Below, in pieces: positions 56,813 to 64,000 of a stretch of DNA of 64,000 nucleotides. How positions within the stretch are numbered: position 1 is the first letter of the stretch; the number at the start of each line of letters is the position of its first letter. Under the pieces are notes generated by a model. It was not told where the DNA came from. It ran no database searches and saw only the letters and a program-made list of their open reading frames with translations. Origin of the DNA: Anaeramoeba flamelloides (Eukaryota > Metamonada > Anaeramoebidae); NCBI GenBank assembly GCA_027625915.1, contig JANTQA010000029.1:5890001-5954000 (forward strand), written 5' to 3'. The translations under genes were made by a program, and so were the position numbers.

Positions 56813-57735
56813 TAATAAAGGCGAAAAAACTAACAATAAAATGGAAGAAGCAGAAAAATGATACTTTTATAAGATTAAGAGCAAGATAACAAAAATGAGG
56901 CCAGATTAAAAAAATAATAATAATACTAATAGAATTAAAAGAATTTATTACTGAAATATTTTTAAGATAATTAAATTTTTTGTTTAAATTATTTTTAAAA
57001 TAAAAAAATTTTTCTTTCTTATCTGCATTTTTTATTTTTAATTTGAAAATTTTATTCATTTATTTGTTGTTTATTAATTTTGTTTCATTTTTTGAAAAAA
57101 AAATCAAAAATAAAATTATGATTATTATTATTCATTAAGAAGTTAGTACTAAAGTTCACCTGTTTTGAGTTTGTTTTTTTTTTTTTTTCATTGTAAAAGA
57201 ATGTTGAAAAATCATAGATTTTATTAGATTAATTTGAATTCTGAAAACCATCATTATTTTATTTTTTGAATATTTGTTTTTATTTTAAAAATTAATAAAT
57301 TTTCGGAATAAAATAGAAAAATACGAAAAAAATAAGGTACTCTAAGGAAATTAGTGGTAATATAATACACTTCTCAAGGCCCAAATTTGAATTTGAGAGA
57401 TATTGGACAGAGAGTGAGAGAGTGAATCTGGTCAATTTCTCACAATATTCAGATCCTCTTCATAAAATCAGAGGGCTTTTATTTTAATTCTTACTCAGGT
57501 TTAATTTTTTTTAATTGTCAAAAAAAGATTCTAAATAAATTGGACATTTTCTTAAAAGAATTAGTGGTTCTCTAAAGAATAACATCAATTTTAATTAAAA
57601 TTATGCCTTGATTACCTTTTGAGTAAATCATAAATACTCAAAAATAACATTACTAAAGGGAATTGATTTCTAAAGTTCAAATTGTAAATTAGACATTTTA
57701 CAATTTGTATATTCTCTGTTCTCTTATAATATATA

Positions 57736-58195
57736 TCCCTTAGAACCCCAAACATTAATTACCTTTGAAACAAAATTTTTAATTTGAATTATTATCAAAG
57801 CGTTATAAAATATAAAATTTATAAAAAATTATCTTTGAAAGAAAATTTTATAATGAAAAATTGTATAGTTACCACAATAAAAAAATAACTTAAAAATAAA
57901 ATTTTAACAAGATTTGGAAAAATTTTCTTTGGTTCTTGTGATTTTATTATTTTTCAATTGAAATTCTGTCAAAAAAAATAAAAAAATTGGAAAAAAAGTA
58001 AGTCAAAACATCAAAAACATCTTGGTCTAAATGATTAAAACAAATCATACCTAACTGGACATTTTTTTGTGGACCTTTGTACGTCATCAATTTCCGAAAA
58101 AACTTGATTAAATTATTTATTCATTATAAAAGATATTTCGAAATCACATAGAAAATTTGTTTTATCTGTTGATTACTATTCAATGGTAATTTATA
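57736..58195 (+). mobile_element. CCCTTAG-family transposon A3, left part
   Basis: Begins TCCCTTAGAACCCCAAAC after TA repeats and aligns with the first 460 bp of A1, up to GATTACTATTCAATGGTAAT. It stops where A1 reads ATCTATATTTAATTC. The right part resumes at 60311, so this is the older, split copy. Confidence 0.75.
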
Positions 58196-58205
58196 TATAT
58201 ATATA

Positions 58206-58730
58206 AACTAGATTCCAAAAATTTGGTCACAGTTTAAACAGTTGAAAGAACATCATTACTTCACTTGAAATTCAATTTAGAAAGAATTTTGATTTTACAA
58301 TTTATTTCATTTTTTGTCTTTTTTGTTTTGTTTTCATTTCCTTTTTTGCAGTTACGTAATCTATTTCGTTAGATCTCGAAATTTTTTTTCAATGATTGAT
58401 AGAAAGTTAGTGTTGAGTTTGTTAAATTGGAAAATCACATACAATCGGTAGATGGTATCTTAACATTTGATGGATCAACAATTGTTGGTGAAATTTCAAC
58501 AAATTTGCCAATACATTTTTTGTTCCACTCGTTTCATTATTTTGGACACACCTTTTTTTATTTTTGAGTTTTATATTTTTTTATTTTATTTGGATTAAAA
58601 TGTTGACACATTAAAACATAAATACTGGGTAACTTAAATGTTGTTTTATATTAGGTTTGGAAAAATACAATAAATAGGGTTTTTTTTGCCTATTTTTGAT
58701 TTCGGGTGTGTCCAAATTTTTGGAATGGGG
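58206..58730 (+). mobile_element. Tc1/mariner-like MITE, family T1, complete copy
   Basis: Ends AACTAGATTCCAAAAATTTG and, in reverse complement, CCCCATTCCAAAAATTTGGA share the inverted core ATTCCAAAAATTTGG.CACA. TA flanks both ends (58204-58205, 58731-58732). 525 bp, no frame. Matches worn copies at 1-359 and 9818-10226. The TTCCAAAAATTTGG ends are typical in style of Tc1-like termini. Confidence 0.7.
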
Positions 58731-58748
58731 TATATATATATATATATA

Positions 58749-60251
58749 TCCCTTAGCACCCCAAATAACCTAAAAACATTTCAAACAAAAATTTTAATTT
58801 GAAATGTTATCAAAGGATAATAAGATATAGAATTAATAAACAATTATCTTAGAAAGAAAATTTTATAATTAAAAATTGTATAGTTACTTAAAATAAAAAA
58901 ATAACTTGAAAAAAATTTTTCAACATTGGGAATTTTTTTTTGGTTATTGTGATTTTATTATTTTTCCAAATTTTGTCAAAATAAATTTTTTTTTTTTTTT
59001 TTGAAAAGTTTGTCTAGACATCAAAAACCTCTTAGTTTTAACATTTAAAATACATCATACTTTACTGGAAATTTTTTGGGGGCCCTTTGCACCCCAAAAT
59101 TGCCTAAAATGCTTGATTAAATAATTTATTCATTATAAAAGTTATTATGACATCACATAGAAAATTTGTTTTATCTACTGATTACTATTCAATATCAATA
59201 TCTATATTAGATTCTGAATAATTTAAAAATAAAAAAAAATATAAATTAAATTAGAAAAAAAAAATCAAATTTTTTTTTCATTGTAAAATTTTACAATTTT
59301 TTTCAACAAGATTTTTTTTCAATTTTAAATGATTTGGCCAATCGTTCGAGTCAGATTAATAATTGATTTTTTTTTTTTATTTTTTACAATTTTTTAATTT
59401 TTGACTTTTTAAAATCTAGACATATAATAAACAATATCGTTGAATTAGAGACAATATATCAGAACTTATTTAACAAGATCTGGATTAATTTATTAAGGAA
59501 AAATCCAAATATCGCAAATACATTATTCAAATTTTTACCAATAACAAAATGCAATAAAAAAAAAATTTGGTTTTGGAGATTATTTTATTATCTTTGAATA
59601 ATATTTAAGAGTTATTTTTTATTTTATTTTAAATTTAGGTATAAATATTTTATCGATTAAAAATAATTTATATTTGTTTTATTCCAATTTAATAAATTGA
59701 AATTATTTTACAATTTTTTTTTTTTGTTTTGTTTTTCAATTATTATCTATTGCTTAAATAAAAGTTTTAGAAAATTAATCATATTAAAAATTGAATTTTG
59801 GCCTAAAGAAATAAATTTCATTTTTCTCTCAATTGGATATTTATTGAAATTTTTTTCTAAAAAAAAAAAATTAAATTTCAAAGTAATTTATTTTTTTATT
59901 TATTTTTTTTATCATAAAATTAGCAAAATTGTTTGGTGGTTATTATTAATAAATCAATGTGTTGAGTTTTGAATTACTATTAATGTAATAAAATTTCTGA
60001 TTTAAAAAAAATAAAATAAAAAATAAAAATCTTTAAAAAAAATGTAAAAACGAATAATTATTATTTTTTTTTTCAATTTCAAAAAAAAAAAACAATAACT
60101 TAACTACTTTATCTTTGAACTATTTTGACTTTTTATTATAATTCAAATCTGGATTAAAGACAAATAAGAAAAATTAATATATCAGTACACCAATATCATT
60201 TTAAATCTAATTTAAAAAAACTTGATGAAATTAAGGCAAATCCGGGGTGCT

Positions 60252-60257
<6 letters not shown>
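58749..60257 (+). mobile_element. CCCTTAG-family transposon, younger copy A4
   Basis: Complete, 1,509 bp: TCCCTTAGCACCCCAAATAA at the left, TCCGGGGTGCTAAGGGA at the right, with long TA runs on both sides (60258-60310 is nearly pure TA). The terminal repeats match each other better than those of the other copies. The longest frame inside (59697-59972, 91 codons) is Phe/Leu/Ile-rich AT-driven sequence, not a transposase. Confidence 0.8.
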
Positions 60258-60310
<53 letters not shown>

Positions 60311-60311
<1 letters not shown>

Positions 60312-61349
60312 ATTCGAAATAATTTAAAAATAAAAAAAAATATTAATTAAATGTAAAAAAAAAATAATATTTTTTTCATTGCAAAATTTGGAAATTTTTT
60401 CAACAAATAATTTTTTTTCAAATTTATACGATTTGACCAATAGTTCTAGTCAGATTTACTATTTGATTATTTTTTTTTTAATTTCTACTATTTTGCAATT
60501 TTTGGCTTTTTAAAATATAGACATAAAATAAACAATATTATTGAATAGATACTATATATCAGAACTTATTTTCCAAAGTCTGGATTAATTTTGAGAGGAA
60601 AAATTTCAATATCGCAAATATATTATTCAAATTTTTACCAATAACAAAATTCAAAAAAAAAATTCTTCTTTTCGAAGATTATTTTATTATCTTTAAATAA
60701 TATTTCAAACTCATTTTTTAATTTGTTTTTTAAATTTAGGGTTAATTATTTTATCTCTTATAAAAATTTATTATTTGTTTAATTTCAATGTAATAAATGA
60801 AATAATTTTTTAATTTGTATTTGTTTTATTTTGTCAATTATTTTCTATTGCTTAAATAAAAGTTTTTGAAAAGTAATTATAAACTTTTAATTTTGGTCTA
60901 AAGAAATGAATTTCATTTTACTCATGAATTAAAATTTATTGAAATTTTGTCTTTAAAAAAATGTAAATGTCTGAGTAATATATTTTTTTAATAATTTTTT
61001 AATCTTAAAATTAACAACCTTTTTTGATTCTTAATATTAATAATTCAATGTATTGAGTTTTTCATTACTATTATTGTTATAAAAATTCTGATTTAAATAA
61101 TTAAAAATACAATAAAAATCTTAAAAGAAAATGTGAAAATGAATTTTTATTTTTTTTTTTTTTCAAAAAACAAAAAAGAAAAATACAAAAACGTAACTAC
61201 ATTATCTTTCGACTATTTTTATTTTTTATTCAAATTAAAATCTGGATTAAAAACAAATAAGAGAATAAATATATTAGTTCATCAATATCATTTTAAATCT
61301 ATTATTTTAAATCTTGATGAAATTTAGAAAAATCCGGGGTAATTAGGGA
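60311..61349 (+). mobile_element. CCCTTAG-family transposon A3, right part
   Basis: Begins GATTCGAAATAATTTAAAAA, matching A1 from just after the point where the left part (57736-58195) stops, and ends CCGGGGTAATTAGGGA before TATATA. Left and right parts together total about 1,500 bp, the full family length. More diverged from A1 than A4 is. Confidence 0.75.
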
Positions 61350-62129
61350 TATATATATATATTATTGCTTTCTTTATTTTCTTCTGAATAAATATATAAA
61401 TAATATAAATAACTTTGTAAAATTATTATAAAAACAATTTGTCAATATATGAATTTTTAAAGTTCTTATTCTTACATCTGATCAAAAACTAAATTTTCAA
61501 TTTATTTAGTAACTGGACATTTTTTAATTTGATTTAATATCTCTTATTTCTTGAAAATAATTAAAAATTAAATAAAAATTTGAAAAAAAAAGTTTATAAA
61601 ATTTTTTATTTATATTTCTTTAATTGTTTTTTTTTTTTAAAAAAAACATATCAGTGGAACAATTGTTTGGAGAATATATTTAACTCCGATTATTTTTAGC
61701 AACTTCAGATAAATAACCACTCTTCTAAATTTGTTTAAGAAAACTTGATAACTTGGGGGTTTTATATATAATATATTCATTTCTTATGAAAGTTCCAATA
61801 AGATTTTAAGATAAGAAAACATAATATTATCCCCCCCCCCCTCAATAAAATGTTTATAAATTTTACTTTCAAATATAAAAAAAATACAATAAAAAGCCTA
61901 TAAAAATCAACAGGATATAATTAAACTTAAATTATAATACAATTTTCACAAAAATAGGTTTTCGACAACTAACAATTGATAAAACATGCCAGGCTTAATA
62001 AGAAAAGGTTGTTAAAAAAAAATAGATTAAAAGTTTAATTTTTCCAAGAGAAAAAAGATCAATTTTTTTATTATTTTCGAATTTGATTAAAAAAAGACCA
62101 ATTAAAGTATTAATATTTTTCTCAAAAAC

Positions 62130-62161
<32 letters not shown>

Positions 62162-62299
62162 TACTGAAAAAACAACATTAAAAGAAAAAAATATAAAGCC
62201 AATTGATTTTATTTTCAACCAAATAAAAGTTCCTAGTATTCCAATTATCATCAATAAAACAAAAATTTTCTTGTTATACCATAATGTACAAAGGGTGGG

Positions 62300-62785
62300 T
62301 AACAGTAGGCGAATTAAAAATATTTCATAGGTTTGAAAGTATATTCGAAGAAAAAAATAAAATTTAGAAATTTGAAATAATTTTTTCTCATTTTCTTGCT
62401 TTTTTTTTTTTTTAATTTTTTAGAATTCCTAATTGATTTTTATTTTTTATTACTAGATCAATACTTGCTATGTATATACATGCTATTAACATGCTATTGA
62501 ACAAATAAAAATGATTTTAGAAAAATTCTATTAGTTTATATTGTAATTTTCATTGATCTTCAATTTAGGCTCAAAATGAAAATTGTTGTTTTTTTCTCAA
62601 TTAATCCCAAAGAATTTTCATTTTTCAATTTTTTATGAAAATATCGGATTTATTAGTTTTTTTCCTATAGTGATCTCAACTATTAAAGGGTGTGTATTAA
62701 ATTACTTATTTTCTTATTTATTCTTTGAAGTTCAATTATAAAAAATATTTATATTTGGAAATTTTTATGGGCTGTTTTGATAGAA
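62300..62785 (-). mobile_element. Worn GGGGCCC-family MITE (F5, reverse)
   Basis: Reverse-order matches to F1: TTTTTCTCAATTAATCCCAA (F1 complement TTTTTCTCAATTGGGCCCTA), TTTTTCAATTTTTTATGAAA, TTCTTATTTATTCTTTGAAG, TTCAATTATAAAAAATATTT. The ends are no longer clear. Confidence 0.45.
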
Positions 62786-63244
62786 ATAAAGTTTTGAAAA
62801 ATTACCAAGAACTAATTTGATCTGAAATAATGAATTATTCTCAACACAACCCAAGATGATCAGAAAAAAAAAAAAAAGTAAAAGTTTTTTATTTTTATTT
62901 TCGGTTTAATAATTTTTGAAATTTTGATTTTGTAAATAATAGAATATGTTTTTAGTTTTCTGAAATAATTAATGGTTGGTTTGTAATGTAAGCAATTGAA
63001 AAATTAAATGATCAATTATTTTATTTTATATCCAATATATATATATATATATATATATCTATAAATTTCAAATTAATGAATGATTGTCAAAATTAAAAAC
63101 AATAGTATTTGATGAATTTACAAGTTGTAAATTCTTAAATAAGATAATAACAGTAATTATAATTATTATTTGTACCGTTACAAAATAAAATTTTTGAAGG
63201 ATTAATTCTTCAATTAACAGTATGGGAATGAGATTTTTAATTTG

Positions 63245-64000
63245 TTATTTTTTTTTCGATTTTTTACGTTTCTTTTTATCAATATTCTTATTAACAATTT
63301 TATTCTGTTTTTTGCCCTTTCCCTTTTTCATAATCTTTTTCTTTTTTATTTCCCTTTCCCTTTCCTTTTCCCTTTCCTTTCCCTTTTCCTTTTCCCTTTT
63401 CTTTTTCTTTTTCTTTTTCTTTTTCTTTTTCTTTTTGGACTGATTTTTATTTTTATTATCACCTGAATAATCATTTTCAGTATCACTTTTTGAATTTGTA
63501 GAATTAAACTTTTCATTTATCAAACTAGAAGATGTTTGTGAATTATTTTCATCATCAATAGACTTGAATTTTTGATCATCAGTGCTATAATTTTCTGAAC
63601 TTAAATCTTTCTTCAATTTTTTCTTTTTAATATTATTATTATTTTGCCTTTTCTTATTCTTATTCTTTTGGTTTTTACCCTTTTTTTTTTGATCCTTTTG
63701 TTTTTGTAGTATTTTTTTTTTTCTTCTCTTGTCAATTTTTTTCTTTTTCTTTATGTTACTATCATCATCCTCGCCTTCACTTTCACTCTCATTTCCACTT
63801 TTACTTTCATTTTCACTTTCGCTTCCATTTTCACTTTCGCTTTCGCTTTCGCTTTCTTTACTATTCCAACTATTTTTCTTATTCCGAGATTTATTTTTTT
63901 TCAGTTTATCCTTGTTAATTTTTTTCTTATTGGTGCTATATTTCTTGTTTCTTTTATGATCTGCATTTTCAATAATCACCAAACTATTATTGGTGTTCTT
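63245..64000 (-). CDS. Lys/Ser/Glu-rich protein, C-terminal part
   Basis: A minus-strand frame open from the window edge to TAA at 63245, giving at least 251 codons (KNTNNSLVIIENADHKRNKK onward). It carries an acidic (SE)n block near 63770-63860 (ESESESESENGSESENESKS), several poly-Lys stretches, and a KEKGKEREKER region encoded by GAAAAG-type hexamers near 63350-63430. No folded domain is visible. Such sequence is typical of a disordered, possibly nuclear, tail. The start and any domain lie beyond the window. Composition bias alone could keep this frame open, but the mixed Asn/Ser/Asp stretches (SIDDENNSQTSSSLINEKFN) look like real coding sequence. Confidence 0.7.
   Translation of the reverse strand, partial: KNTNNSLVIIENADHKRNKKYSTNKKKINKDKLKKNKSRNKKNSWNSKESESESESENGSESENESKSGNESESEGEDDDSNIKKKKKIDKRRKKKILQKQKDQKKKGKNQKNKNKKRQNNNNIKKKKLKKDLSSENYSTDDQKFKSIDDENNSQTSSSLINEKFNSTNSKSDTENDYSGDNKNKNQSKKKKKKKKKKKKKREKEKGKEREKEREREIKKKKIMKKGKGKKQNKIVNKNIDKKKRKKSKKK

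Larger units (their letters stand above)
56813..63244. other. Gene-free region with a nested transposon pile
   Basis: 56813-57735 is AT-rich 3' flank of the USP gene with nothing recognisable. 57736-61349 is a nest: an old CCCTTAG copy split by a T1 MITE and a younger CCCTTAG copy. 61350-62299 shows only simple sequence, including a run of 12 C near 61832 and an A run near 62132. 62300-62785 is a worn GGGGCCC-family MITE. 62786-63244 has a (TA) microsatellite near 63037 and is otherwise the 3' flank of the minus-strand gene. Confidence 0.6.

Noticed and set aside
59697-59972. A 91-codon frame inside transposon A4 as a possible transposase
   Set aside because: Phe/Ile/Leu-rich AT-driven translation with no catalytic motif, not conserved in the other copies.

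Overview
The window is extremely AT-rich nuclear DNA from a protist. Its genes are interrupted by short GT..AG introns, and the proteins are long and full of Lys/Glu/Asn/Ser low-complexity tracts (KEKEK, poly-K, ESS, poly-N). One gene encodes an unmistakably eukaryotic cytosolic ribosomal protein L3. The mix of ankyrin+BTB, RasGEF and USP signalling proteins with GAAAAA-type purine tracts resembles Anaeramoeba-like metamonads or some amoebozoans. That placement is inference; no marker here fixes the species.

Layout. 1-2195: old DNA-transposon sequence. 2196-2924: a small single-pass membrane protein of unknown function. 2925-8109: repeats. 8110-19164: six exons whose splice phases all agree (all introns phase 1) and which would encode a 1,094-residue CAP-Gly / coiled-coil / RasGEF protein; its introns are swollen by transposon insertions. 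19165-25713: gene-poor, with hairpins, a TA/TG microsatellite and a foldback element. 25714-33414: one uninterrupted 2,566-codon ankyrin-repeat protein with two C-terminal BTB domains. 33415-38374: nested transposons. 38375-39622 (minus strand): RPL3. 39623-43953: repeats. 43954-45251: a three-exon gene I do not recognise. 45252-47729: an inverted-repeat cluster and a foldback element. 47730-56812: a giant ubiquitin-specific protease of the USP9X/USP24/USP34 type. 56813-63244: a nested pile of transposons. 63245-64000 (minus strand): the C-terminal part of a Lys/Ser/Glu-rich protein running off the window.

The genes do not form a pathway. The common themes are signalling (microtubule-end binding joined to Ras activation, BTB/ankyrin scaffolding, deubiquitination) and recurrent expansion of purine-rich hexamers into charged protein tracts. 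I see no tRNA, rRNA, CRISPR array, retroelement or virus-like element.

The richest non-coding structure is a set of non-autonomous DNA transposons. They comprise a 1.5-kb family ending in TCCCTTAG.ACCCC within TA microsatellites (four copies, one split by a younger copy), a 701-bp family with GGGGCCC-bearing ends (two same-length copies and three relics), and several Tc1/mariner-like MITE families with TA target duplications. Nesting among them gives relative ages.
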